Part shown: piece after piece, positions 19,066 to 29,574 of the stretch
Position numbering within the stretch: the stretch's first letter is position 1
Layout of the letters: the number at the start of each line of letters is the position of its first letter
Assembly (NCBI GenBank): GCA_963575745.1
Contig: CAUYUJ010020281.1
Span: 425,960 to 489,959 of the forward strand
Reading direction: 5' to 3'
Length of the DNA stretch: 64,000 nt
From: Prorocentrum cordatum
Taxonomy: Eukaryota; Sar; Dinophyceae; Prorocentrales; Prorocentraceae
Position numbers and translations under genes: made by a program
Notes under the pieces: generated by a model
Database searches by the model: none
What the model was told of the DNA's origin: nothing
The model's input: only the letters and a program-made list of their open reading frames with translations

Positions 19066-20988
19066 GCACGCCTCTGGCCCGCTGGGCCGGCGAATTTGGC
19101 TCCCGTGGGTTCGCTGGACCAGAGGGGTGGCCACGAGTTGATATTCGCAGCGCTCGGCGAGGCGTCGCGGAGGAGGAGGAAGGTGTGCTTCGTTCTGGGC
19201 AGCTCGTTTACCGACATGGCCATGGTGATGGACGACCCGCGCTGGCACGAACTCAAGGGTGTGGTGACATGCGTGTCGGCAATGGGAGGTGCGAAGTGGG
19301 AAGGAGACAGGTTCGTGATCGACAAGTCCGCCGCCAACCACGTATTTGACTTGCCTGCCGCGGAGCTGGTGTATTCACGCCTCCAGCAGGAGAAGGGTCT
19401 GCAGTTCGTCGTAATCAGCCGCTTTGCTGCTGGATGCTGCCAGATGCCCCGAGGCGCTCTGGACGGATCGGACCACCCCATGGCCATGCGCTTCAAGCGA
19501 GTTTCGGAGCCTGGATTGCAGAAGCTGTGGGAGCGATCGTTCCGCAGCCTCGAGGAGCGCGAGGCCCTCAAGGATGCTCTGCCCGCCCGCTGCGACGGCG
19601 CGTGGTTCAGGTCTACCTTCCTGGAGTCGAACGCGCCCGCGGGGCTTGGCCCCAAGGACGCAATCTGGAGATACGTCAAGGGGTTCAACGAGTACGACGC
19701 CCTGGCGGTCATCGCCGGGGTGGCGGCGTCTCACCCGCCATTGCTCTGCGAGTTCTTCAACGCCCAATGTTGCCCGGTCACTGGAATGCTGGTGATCGGA
19801 CTTGACGGCGAGCAGCACGGCGTGGCGAGGCCGGGGCGCGCCAGCGAGCTCCTCCACGACTGCTTGATCCATTCCTTCCTGGGCCGGCTAAGGACCGGCA
19901 GCCACATCCAGGTCCAGGCTGGCGACAATGAGTGGGTGAAGCGCATGCTCTACAAGCCAGTACGTTCCAAAGGCCCCGACATGTGGCTCGTGATCGACCA
20001 GTCTACGGCATTCCCAACTTTTGTGGAGTTGAGCTTGTCGTATATGCTGGAGGGCCAGACCTGGAAGCTTCTGGCCACGCGGGACGAGCCTGTCTGGGAG
20101 CATCCGGGTACTTCTCTCTCGTACCGTATGGTGAACGGCATGCCAACCAGCCCCCTTCTCAGCGATGCTATCTGGCACTCTTTGCGAGCAGAGTTCGAGC
20201 CGAGGCATGGGGACGTATGGGTGCCTGGCCCTAACGGGATAGGCCGAGCATCGGTTCATGTGGCCATACTTGCTTTGAAAGGATCTGGTAGGTTGGATGA
20301 CGTTGACATGTCGAAGCCGTACTTTCTTGAGGCGGCGATCTCCCGTGGCCGGTTTTCTTTCGATGCGCTCACCAATGAGGTTTTGAAGCCTCACGAGCGC
20401 GTTTTCAAGACGATGAGTGCCCGATTGAGCTTGCCTGTGAAGCCGTGGCAAGGCTGGCTACCTGCAGGCATCAAGGTGGTGATCGTCGCACGGGATCCGC
20501 GGGACGTTTGTTGTAGCACATACACGATGATCAAGTATTTGCAGGGTAAAAGCGACATCCCCTTTTCTACTTGGGTTGACGTGTTCTGTAAGGCCGAGCT
20601 TAACCACTTGACCACCGCGGTCAGCACCTACATAGACTGGTGGAAGGCAGCGCAGGCATGCCCGGACCAGATTTTGTGGCTCATTTTCGAAGACATGCTG
20701 CTCGAGCCGGAGAAGGCGGTGCGCCAGCTCGCGACTTTCTTGGACGTCGACGTGACGGACGAGACGGTGCAGCACGTGTCCACAGTCTTCGGGTTTGCGG
20801 AGCTGAAGCGGCGCTTCGGCCCCGCCTTCGGACCGCTGCTTCGCACGGGGCGGGTAGGCTCCCACAAGGATTTTTTTTCCGCAGACGACTACCGGAGGAT
20901 CCGGAGAGATGTGATCGGTCCGCTCCTCAGCGCGGGCGTTCCGCTGACGCGGGATGCCCAGACCGACGAGGTGGATCTGGCGTCGTGA
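19066..20988 (+). CDS. Nucleoside-hydrolase-like module 2 (C-terminal part) fused to a sulfotransferase domain
   Basis: Last exon of the gene begun at 7.0 kb. It opens after an AG at 19064-19065 or, equally in phase, at 19121-19122 (then RGGHEL). It completes module 2 with RGGHELIFAALGE, VLGSSFTDMAMVM and NHVFDLPAAELVY, then repeats the linker seen after module 1 (LEEREALKDALPARCDGAW). From about 20210 it is a sulfotransferase fold: DVWVPGPNGIGRASVH in the place of the PAPS 5'-phosphosulfate loop, RVFKTMSARLSLP, the 3'-phosphate site VVIVARDPRDVCCSTYTM, FEDMLLEPEKAVRQLATFL and RTGRVGSHKDFF before the TGA at 20986-20988. The loop lacks the usual Lys-Ser/Thr-Gly-Thr, so sulfo-transfer is doubtful. 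The C-terminal domain is well supported; the substrate cannot be told. Confidence 0.78.
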   Translation, partial: ARLWPAGPANLAPVGSLDQRGGHELIFAALGEASRRRRKVCFVLGSSFTDMAMVMDDPRWHELKGVVTCVSAMGGAKWEGDRFVIDKSAANHVFDLPAAELVYSRLQQEKGLQFVVISRFAAGCCQMPRGALDGSDHPMAMRFKRVSEPGLQKLWERSFRSLEEREALKDALPARCDGAWFRSTFLESNAPAGLGPKDAIWRYVKGFNEYDALAVIAGVAASHPPLLCEFFNAQCCPVTGMLVIGLDGEQHGVARPGRASELLHDCLIHSFLGRLRTGSHIQVQAGDNEWVKRMLYKPVRSKGPDMWLVIDQSTAFPTFVELSLSYMLEGQTWKLLATRDEPVWEHPGTSLSYRMVNGMPTSPLLSDAIWHSLRAEFEPRHGDVWVPGPNGIGRASVHVAILALKGSGRLDDVDMSKPYFLEAAISRGRFSFDALTNEVLKPHERVFKTMSARLSLPVKPWQGWLPAGIKVVIVARDPRDVCCSTYTMIKYLQGKSDIPFSTWVDVFCKAELNHLTTAVSTYIDWWKAAQACPDQILWLIFEDMLLEPEKAVRQLATFLDVDVTDETVQHVSTVFGFAELKRRFGPAFGPLLRTGRVGSHKDFFSADDYRRIRRDVIGPLLSAGVPLTRDAQTDEVDLAS

Positions 20989-21380
20989 CGTGCCGCCCAC
21001 GCCTTGCTTCCGGCGGCACGTCGGCCGTTCGTCCCCACCGCGTGGACCCCGCCTCCGTCAGCCCTCCTCCCCTCTCACTCCTTGCTCCTCTTCACTGTCT
21101 TAACCGTCCCAAGCGCACGCGGTCTCGGCACTCGGTCCTCGCTATCGGCTGCACACCCCGCACCTCCCACGCACCTCACTCGCCTCGGCTCCTCGCCTCT
21201 TTCTCAATCCTCGCTGCTCGCCAGCTCCTCCAATCCGCAAGCGGTCAGGGCCCTCATCTTCTGTTGCGCCGCTCGGGCCCCGCCTCTCAGCACGTCCCTC
21301 GTCTCCTCGCCATCATCATCATCGTCGTCGTCGTCGTCGTCGCCGCCGTCGTCGTCCCACCCCTCGCGCATGTAGCGGGG
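20989..21380. other. 3' flank of the hydrolase/sulfotransferase gene, pyrimidine-rich
   Basis: CT-rich sequence ending in a short CAT/CGT trinucleotide tract (about 21306-21358). Likely 3' UTR and flank. No AATAAA was noted; dinoflagellates generally lack it. Confidence 0.5.
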
Positions 21381-21459
21381 CGGAGGGAGCCCCAAGTATG
21401 TCCCCAATGGGCAGTGAGCGCGGGAGTGTACAAACGCCACGCCAGCGCGGTTTCAGACG

Positions 21460-21820
21460 TTTTCATGATCCATAGGTAACCACAACTAGTTGCGTCGATT
21501 ATTCCCATTGTGGGCAACCTATTCTCACGGCAGTCATTGTTCATCATGTTGCGCTCCCTCGAATTACTGTCGAGCATCTGATTAAGAACCTCCACCCGAA
21601 GTGCTGGGTCAGCGTTTCTTAACCAATTTGCCGGCAAGCTGGCCCAGCTTCTTGAGCGCGTTCGCCCCTCCAGCGTTAGCACGAACACTTGGCCCATGTT
21701 TGTCTTAAGAGTATGCCAGGGTTCTGGTCCAGATTCCTTAAATGATGATTTCCCTGATCGTATTTTCAGCTGTGAGGTTATCTGACGTTCGGCGCGCGCT
21801 TCCCAAAAACACCCACTCAC
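21460..21820 (-). other. Open stretch of unknown nature
   Basis: A minus-strand frame runs through 21820-21287, with ordinary amino-acid composition over its first 120 codons (e.g. WHTLKTNMGQVFVLTLEG) before entering the CGT tract. I recognise no family. Lower GC than the surroundings. It could be an exon or a transposon fragment. Confidence 0.2.
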
Positions 21821-21929
21821 GTGAACCCGGTTTACTCGTTGTCGCGGCAGACACGTCCAACGCTGTCCAAGCCAGTCGGGAGTTCGAGAAGCAAGGTCGG
21901 CACGGCCAGCCTCGGCCTCGTGGACAGGT

Positions 21930-22550
21930 GTTCTCCCAGATCTTCCTCCAGGTCTTCCCCCCTCCCTCGGACCTCTCTCCAGGTCTTCACCCAGATCCTC
22001 CTCTGGATCGTTCCCCCCGATCTTCCTGCAGATCTTCCTCCAGTTCTTTCCCAGATCGTGGCTAATTCATGTACTCCTTCGGATTTCCTCCAGATCCGTT
22101 CCTGGATTTTCTCCCAAACTCCCATCAGATCAGTTCCCAGATCTTCTTCCAGAACTTCATTCAGGTCTTCCTGCATATCTCCCCCCGATGTTCCTCCGAT
22201 GTGTTCCTTTATCTTTCATCCGGATGTTATTCCAGATCTATCTTCCTCTCTGTCCCCCAGATATTCTCGCAGATGCTTCCTCTGATCGCATCTTCGATAT
22301 TCCTCCAGATCATCACCTTGATCTTCTCTAGAAATTGGTGTGACCTTCCCTCCACATCCATCCAGATTTTTGCATCCAGGCAGTTGCTCAAATATGTTCC
22401 CAGATCTCCCCATCAATTTGTCTCTTCCCTCAGATCTTCTCTCCAGATCTTCTTCCAGTTCTCCCGCCAGATCTTGCCCCGGATCTGCCCCCTGATGCTA
22501 CTCTGGATCTTTCCCCCCAGGTCGTCCCCTCGGATCTCTTTCTAGGTATC
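21930..22550 (+). repeat. CAGATCTTCCTC minisatellite, array 1
   Basis: Degenerate pyrimidine-rich units of about 12-21 bp built on CCAGATCTTC. A second array of the same type is at 23660-24230, separated by a CTTGGGG array. Confidence 0.85.
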
Positions 22551-22599
22551 ATCTAGCTGCCCGCGGCAGACTCCGCCACCGCGCCAGGGCAGCAGTGCA

Positions 22600-23300
22600 G
22601 CGTGAAGGAGGAGTCTGTCTGGGGCCTCTTGAGTCTGTCAAAGACGCGTACTGGAGTCTGTCTGAGGCCTCTTGAGGGCCTCTCGGGAGCCTTCGAGGTC
22701 TGTCTGGGAGGCCTTGGGGGTCTCCTGGGCCTCTCGGGGGCGTCTTGGGGACATCTGGGGGACCCTTTCCGGGGCCTCTTGGGTTCAGGTTGAGGGTCTT
22801 TGAGGCTATCCTGCAGGAACAGGCAGGCTGTCAATGCCGGCTCGATTCCCTTCTCTTGGGGCCTTCTTTGGGGCCTCTTGGGCAGTCTTGGGGGCATCTT
22901 GGGCCGTCTTGGGACCCCCTTGGGCCGTCTTGAGGGCCTCATGGGCCGTCTTGGAGCCCCACTGAGCCGTCTTGGGGCCCTCTTCAGACCCTGTTGAGTA
23001 TCGGAGTGCTCTTTGGGACCTTTTGGGCCGCCTTGGGCTTTCAGACGCCAGAAAGGGTTAACACGTTTAAATCTGCAGAACAATGTGTGTTGCTCTCGAG
23101 GGCCTCTTGGGCGTCCTCTTGTAACCGTTTTAGGTGCCGTCTTGGGGGCCTTTTGGAGCCGACTTGAGGCCGTCTTTGGCTATCTTGGGGCCCTCTTGGA
23201 GGAGCGTCTGGAGGCTGGGCAGTCATGAGACCGCCTTGGAGGCATTTTGGCAGTCTTGGGGCGAGCTTGGCTGTCTTGGAGCGTTTTGGGGCTGTTTGGG
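22600..23300 (+). repeat. CCTCTTGGGGG-type array with core
   Basis: About 11-bp units on both sides of a core near 23035-23095 (CAGACGCCAGAAAGGGTTAACA). Same family as the compound element. Confidence 0.8.
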
Positions 23301-23660
23301 ATGTCTTGGGACGTTGTTTTTGGGTTGTCTGGTATGGTTTCTGCTGTGCTTTTAATGGTTTGGGTTATTTTTGCTGGTGTTTGGTAGTTTTCGGTCGGTT
23401 TGGAGTCCCTCAGTGCGGGGGCTGTTTTGCATCCCCCCTCCCCCTCGGGAGGGGCTTGTTTTCGACCCTTCTAAAATTTTCTTTGCATTCCGAATTGGAG
23501 AATTATCCGAATCGGCCCCAGAGAGGCTGGGCGCTTTCGGGAGGACGCGTGCGACGGGGGAAAGGGGTCGGCCCTAGGAAACACGGAAGAACCCTTGCCA
23601 TACAGCAGAGGGGCATTCTAAGACGGCCCAACGTGCAAAAGGCACGGTGTCGAATCTCAG
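23301..23660. other. Unassigned spacer
   Basis: T- and G-rich tail of the array, then mixed sequence including CCCCTCCCCCTCGGGAGGGG. Nothing recognised. Confidence 0.4.
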
Positions 23661-24230
23661 GTCCGCCGCCAGATAATCCCCAGGATCTTCTTGCAGATTT
23701 TCCCGTAAGATCTTTCGCACAGCTCTTCCTCCAGCTCCCCTCCTGTGCATTTCTTCATATCAACCTCCAGATCTTCTCCCAGGTCTTCCACTCGAATTTA
23801 TCCTGGATCATCCCCCCTGATCTCCCTCATGATCAATTATCCAGATTTTCCCCCCGAATCTTGCTTCGAATCTTATCCCCTAAATCTTGCGCCCAGATCC
23901 TTCTCCAATATCTTCGTCCTGCTATAGCCCCCGGATATTTTCCTGATCGTCCTTTCTGGATGTTTCCATTTAGATGCCCCCCTCCAGGTCTTCCTAGCCT
24001 TCCTCCCCTTCCTTCTTATCTAGAGGATCTTCGACAGGATCTTTTGGTCGAATTCTTAGAGGCCCCTTCGACCTTCTTCCAAATCTTCTCCAAGATCTTC
24101 CTCCAGATATTTTTATTGATCTTCTCCCAGATCATTCTCTGGATCTGTCCATCGTATCGTCCACTCATGCCGTCCCCAAAATCCTCCTTCAGATCTTTCT
24201 CCAAGCCATTTGGAGCCGTCTCATACTGGA
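23660..24230 (+). repeat. CAGATCTTCCTC minisatellite, array 2
   Basis: Same degenerate unit as 21930-22550. Frames through it are Ser/Phe/Pro-rich and judged noncoding. Confidence 0.8.
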
Positions 24231-24690
24231 GTCCATATTTAGCCGTCCTTCGACGCGATGCCCTCTCGGAGGCCATGTGGCCCAATTGAACTGTTTGGGA
24301 CCATGTTAGATCCATCTTGCGTCCCACGTTTTCGCGAGCGTGCCAATGAGCACAACTTCGAGTCTGTCTGTGCCCGCCGGGAGCTGCAAGCTTGACGCTT
24401 GCGTGAGCTGCAAGGGCTTGAAAAGTAAGGCTCGGCACTTGCCCTCGGGGGGCTTCTGCCGCTGGCGATCCTCTTCTGCAAAGCGTTCAGGGTGATAGGC
24501 AGGAGCGGATGTTCTGAGAAACGTACCTCGTGTGAGTACGCACATGGCCTTATGGACAGTGGCCTCTGCTATCTCAACCATTACGTGAACCGTTTAAGGC
24601 TGAACAGGATTCCTCTCGCTTCGCGGAGTGCACGTCTGGAGCGGGCGCAGTACGGGCGTTGGTTGGCCCGCTTCCAGGCTTCGTGGGCCT
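24231..24690. other. Unassigned spacer
   Basis: Mixed-composition sequence with short random frames. No gene or repeat recognised. Confidence 0.4.
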
Positions 24691-24850
24691 TTTTTGATGC
24701 CTCTGGGGGACTTCTTGGGACCTCGTGGTGGCCTACTGGGGGCCTCTTGGAAGCCTCCTAGAGGCCTCTTGGGGGCTTCCGGGGGGGCTCGTGGAGGCCT
24801 CCTTGGGGCCTCTGGGGGCCTCCTGGGGTCGGCTGGGGGGGGGAGAGGCT
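24690..24850 (+). repeat. Short CCTCTTGGGGG-type array
   Basis: Eleven-base-type units with no core, followed by a GTCGTCGTCG stretch. Confidence 0.75.
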
Positions 24851-25096
24851 TCCCCTCGCCGCCCCCGTCCGTCGTCGTCGTCGCCAGGAGGTGGCGGTGG
24901 CGATTGGCGGCAGCATCGACGGCAGCAGCGAGGGCTGGCCGTCATCGCAGTCGCCCTGGGGTGGGGCGGCGCGATCCTTCGGTCTCGGCTGCCTGGGCCT
25001 CGCTCCGGCGGCCTGCCAGAGCGGGGGGGGGGGCCGCGGGGGTGATCGTCTGCGGGGGCACTTCCTGCTGCGCCGAGAGCACAGGAACCCCCAGCC

Positions 25097-25252
25097 CTCA
25101 TAACACGATGGGGACGTGGCCTCACTGAGGTCCCCGCCTTCGCATTAGGGATAATACGTCTGGGCGGTTTGGTCTGAGACATCTGCAGGAACGACCCCTT
25201 TGTCCCCAATGTTCTAGCCCTCCTCACTTAGGTCCCCTCCCAAAGGGTCAGG
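25097..25252 (-). mobile_element. Dispersed element family E, copy 1
   Basis: Reverse complement matches 42526-42690 and 61702-61866. Landmarks are CTTTGGGAGGGGACCTAAGT at one end, CTGCAGATGT in the middle, and GGGGACCTCAGTGAGGCC with CATCGTGTTAT at the other end. Inverted relative to the other two copies. Confidence 0.85.
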
Positions 25253-25469
25253 GGTACTCTTATTGCCTCTCAGTTCTCGGGGCTTCTTCGAGCCCTGGGG
25301 GCCTGGTGCCCGAGAGGAATCGCGCTCGCGCTTCTGCGCGCGGTGGATGGGGCCCGGGGCGAGCGCAAACCCTTGGGCGGCATGCTCGCCCCCGGCGGTT
25401 GTGAGTGGCACGGAGCAAGGGAAGGGTCGGCCATGCTTTCGTTCCCGCACAGCGTGGTACGCGCTCGAT

Positions 25470-25910
25470 CTTCCTCCTGCTCGATCTTCCCCTCCTCCAT
25501 CCTCCTTCTCCTCCATTATGCATCCTCCTTCCTCCTCCATCCTCCTCCGTCATCCTCCTCGATCTTCCCCTCGATCCTCTCCTCCTCCTCCTCCTCCTCC
25601 TCCTCCTCCTCCTCCGCTTGGGGGTCTTCTCCTACTTCGAGGTCTGGCCGTTCGAGCCTCCTTCCCCCTCCTCCTTCAATGGCCCTAACAGCGCCCAGAG
25701 GTGCCACTTTCAGTTTATCGATTACGCGATGCCAGGGAGCAGCATCTCAAACAGATATCGGTTCCCCCCTGCGCTGAGCCACCTTATGGATGTCGGAAAT
25801 CCGCGCATCAGGGGTGGTAGTGAAGCTTGTAAGACGTCTGGCCCCTCGGCTACCCTCCGCTTCCTCCTCCTCCTCCTCCTCCTCCTCCTCCTCCTCCTCC
25901 TCTTGGCACG
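25470..25910 (+). repeat. CCT/TCC polypyrimidine tracts
   Basis: Two CCT tracts (about 25475-25615 and 25860-25905) separated by mixed sequence. Noncoding. Confidence 0.9.
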
Positions 25911-26099
25911 GCTGTCTGATCGCCATGAGCAGTGTGCTGTCGGCTCCCAGGCTGGTCAGTCTGATCGCCGCAGGGGAACACGGCGCGAAGGACATCGGGC
26001 TAGCATGTGCAGTTGCGGCGCGGCGCTCACACGGTGCTCATACTGCTCCTCCTCAAGCAGCTTGCTGGAACGAGGTGCGAGTCCGATAGGATGTAATTT

Positions 26100-26686
26100 C
26101 AGAGACGTCCTCAAACATATGAGGTGGCCTGGGCCGTTTCGCCGGAGCCATCCTCACGATTCGCGCTTCAGAGTTGGCCAGGATTGAACTGGGATTGCGC
26201 GCTTCGCCTGAGACATCCTCGAAACTCTGAGCTCGGAGATGCCGCGTGAGCGCAGAGTTGTGACGATGTCTTAGGCAAAACACGCCGAATCCCCTCGCGC
26301 GCTGCGACTGGGAGCTCAGGTTTTGGAGGATGTCTCAAGCGAAGCGCGCTTGACCACCTCGCGCGCGGCAGTTTGGAGCGCAGAATTGTGAGGATGTCTC
26401 AAGCGAAACGCGCCAGACAAGCCCGCGCGCAGCGTCTCGGAGGTCAGAATTGAGGGGACGTCTCGGGCGAAACGCGCGGAACCAACTCGCGCGCGGCAGC
26501 TCGGAGCGCAGAGTTGTGAGGATGCATCAGGCAAACGCGCCAGACCACCTCGCGCGCGACGACTGGGAATCGAGAATTGGGAGGATCTCGCAGGCGAGAC
26601 GCCCAACCCTAGACAACCCAGAAACGAGTGCCATGAGTATGTCTCAGGCGAAACGGCCTGGACCACAATATGTTTGAGGATGTCTC
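26100..26686. mobile_element. Foldback element with 64-bp internal repeats
   Basis: The left arm at 26100-26141 and the right arm at 26646-26686 are inverted copies (TTTGAGGAYGTCTC at each outer edge and GGCGAAACGGCC inside). Between them GAGGATGTCTC-type units recur at 26326, 26390, 26452, 26518, 26581 and 26635, spaced 54-66 bp, with opposite-strand units left of about 26235. Each unit contains a CGCGCGC run. Confidence 0.75.
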
Positions 26687-26889
26687 TGCTCGCTTTTCCC
26701 CCGGTCGGAACTAGCATCTACCACAGCAGCACCCCGTTCAGCAAGTTGTTTGGGGGATAATTCATGGAGGAGGGAGACGGGACCATGCCCAAACTATCTA
26801 TTTGAGGGTATTCCTGGCGAGTGTGCCTCCCGGAAGCGGCATCGAGAGTGAGAAGGCGTCCCTGGCATGGCGTGGGAGGCCGAGCAGAG

Positions 26890-27970
26890 GAAGGACGACG
26901 AGGAGGAGGAGGAAGAACAGGACAGGGAAGGCGAGGAGGAAAGGGAGGAGGAGGAGGAGTGGGAACGGAGGAGGAGGAAGAGGACGAGGAGTAGGAGGAC
27001 GAGGTGGAGGTGGTGGAGGAGGACGAGGAGCACTGCGAGGAGGAGTAGGACGAGGAACGCGAGGTGGAGTACAAGGCATACTAAGAGGAACGCGGCGAGC
27101 AGGAAGAGCAGGAGGATATGGAGGAAGAAGAGGAGGAGGAGGAAAACGAGGAGCGCGACGAGGAGGTCTTGGATGGGGATGAGAAGGAACATGGGGAGGA
27201 CAACGGCGAGGAGGAACAGCACCAGGAGGGCAAGGACAATGTCTATGAGGGTGGCGAGCAGGAGAAGGAGGAGAAGGAGGAGGAGGAGGAGGAGAAGGAG
27301 GAGTGGTGTGAATAATCACATGATGATGCTGATGATGCGGGTGCTGGTGATAATGATGCTGCTGCTGCTGATGATGATAAGGGTGATGATGAGGATGATG
27401 AAAGTGATGATGATGAGGAGGAGGCGGAGGATGAGGAAGAGGAGGGTGAGGACGAAAACGAGGTGGGGGAGAAGGACCAGGAACATCATAATTAGGAGGA
27501 GGAAGAGAAACGGATAGAAACCATAACGTGCGGATGCTGATACAGATGATGATGATGGCGATTGGTGATGCTGCTACGGATGCGGCTACGATGATCATGA
27601 TGATCCTATTGATGGTGTGGTGGTGATGATGATGATTGTTGGTTTTCATTGTGATGGTGATGGATTATTACGGCGAGACAGCGGTGATCCATCAATGACG
27701 CGATGATGATGATGATGATGCTGATATGATGATGATGATAGATGATTATTGATGTTTGTGATGATGACTTATGAGGAGAAGGAGGAGGAGGGGGAAGGGG
27801 GTGTATGAGTGAGGAGCGGTGGAGGAGGTGAAGGAGGAGGATGAGGAGGAAGGTCAACGTCAACGTCAAGGTCAAGGCCGTCGGGGTTCTCTGTGTCTGT
27901 TTACAAAGAAGAGGACGGAGGAAGAGGAGGAGGAGGAGGAGGAACAGGAGGAGGAAGAGGAGGAGAAGGA
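26890..27970 (+). repeat. GGA polypurine - GAT - GGA polypurine block
   Basis: 26890-27310 GGA/GAGGA tract; 27310-27770 GAT-type tract with CTG interruptions; 27780-27970 GGA tract. Long Glu/Arg or Asp frames here are compositional. Confidence 0.93.
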
Positions 27971-28600
27971 GGATGAACGCACATCCCCAGGGATAGCGTC
28001 AGCCTCCGTTTGCTCGTCGCACCTGCTGTCGACGGCCGTCCCGCCTTGCAGGGGCAGTCAACCGCGCCGTGGCGATCCTGCGCATGGCTTGTTCCCCTCG
28101 CAGTGGGTGGTGCTTACAAAGACGGCGCACGCAAGCTGCGAGCACCCTCCCCTGGTGGGGAGGGGGAGGCTCACAGCTGGCCCGGCACGACGCGTCTTCC
28201 AGCCAAGACGCTGCGGCTCTTCAGCTCGCTTTGGAACGGGGCCCTGCCTGCACACGTTGCAGATTGACCGCGCACGCGTTCTTACACCGAACACGATTTG
28301 GAAGGAAACAGAACACGAAAAAGGAGGGTGCAGGCAAGCAACAGAGGCCGGGAGAGCGGGGCGAGCGGGAAGAGATCAGAAGACCGAGAGCAGCGGCACC
28401 AGAGAAGGAGGGAGGGAGAGACGGGCGAAAACGGGCAACGCGATCAGCAGCAAGGCGCTCAATCATATGAGAAATATCGTCACCACCGAGAGACGACAAT
28501 ACTTGGTGGGATCAGGAAACCTACGAAAGGTGCACCAACAAGTACACATCACATTCAGAGAACTGGTGAGGAAGAATGGAGGAGCAAACTCCGAGAGGCA
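27971..28600. other. Unassigned spacer before the gap
   Basis: No gene recognised. Short random frames, locally GC-rich. Confidence 0.4.
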
Positions 28601-28712
28601 ACCTAGAATAATTATCCTGGCGAAGGACCCAACCATATTCAGTTGTGAGTAACGCATTGTGGGTGCCGTTATCGGTGGGACACGACACGCGTGAGGGGCG
28701 CGCCGTAATGGG
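28601..28712 (+). repeat. Inverted-repeat partner of 40256-40312, then GTGAGGGGCGCGCC motif
   Basis: ATTATCCTGGCGAAGGACCC and the following 25 bp match the reverse complement of 40256-40312. The next block (GGGACACGACACGCGTGAGG) resembles 32515-32560. Confidence 0.75.
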
Positions 28713-28812
28713 NNNNNNNNNNNNNNNNNNNNNNNNNNNNNNNNNNNNNNNNNNNNNNNNNNNNNNNNNNNNNNNNNNNNNNNNNNNNNNNNNNNNNNNN
28801 NNNNNNNNNNNN
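28713..28812. other. Assembly gap (100 N)
   Basis: Exactly 100 consecutive N, a conventional placeholder of unknown true length, directly left of the CA-rich repeat. Confidence 0.99.
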
Positions 28813-29330
28813 ACACACAACACACACAACACACAACACACACAACACACACAACACACACGCACACGCACACGCACACGCACACGCACACGCACACGCA
28901 CACAAACACGCACACGCACACAAACACGCACACACAACCACACACAACACACACACAACACACAACACACAGCACACAACACACAAGACAAACACACAAC
29001 TCACAACTCACAACTCACAACACACAACACACAACACACAAAACACACAGCACACACAACACACACAACACAAACAACACACACACAGCACACACCGCAC
29101 CACACCACACCACACCACACCACACCACAACACACCACACCACACCACACCACACCACACCACAACACAACACAACACAACACAACACAACACAACACAA
29201 CACAACACAACACAACACACCACACCACACCACACCACACCACACCACACCACACCACACCACAACACAACACAACACAACACAACACAACACAACACAA
29301 CATAACACAACACACGCAAACGCGCGCATC
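28813..29330 (+). repeat. CA-rich satellite: ACACA, ACGCAC and pentamer CACAA / CCACA blocks
   Basis: Starts with CACAA/CACAC, passes through an ACGCAC run (28858-28930), then alternates pentamer blocks: CCACA about 29097-29165, CACAA about 29165-29218, CCACA about 29218-29262, CACAA about 29262-29312. Followed by CCT microsatellite 29341-29410. Confidence 0.95.
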
Positions 29331-29574
29331 CGCAAATGTACACCTCCTCCTCCTCCTCATCCTCCTCCGCCTCCGCCTCCTCCTCCCCCTCCTCCTCATC
29401 CTCCTCCCCACACACGCATACACACCGAAACGCACACAAGCACACGCACACACTACACACAACGCGCAGCACGCACAACATGCAACGCGCGCCACACACG
29501 CACGCCTTGTCAGCGGCGAGAGCCGCCGCTAACGCGTTCAAAGAGCTATGCGCACACGGAGCCGCGCCTAATTA

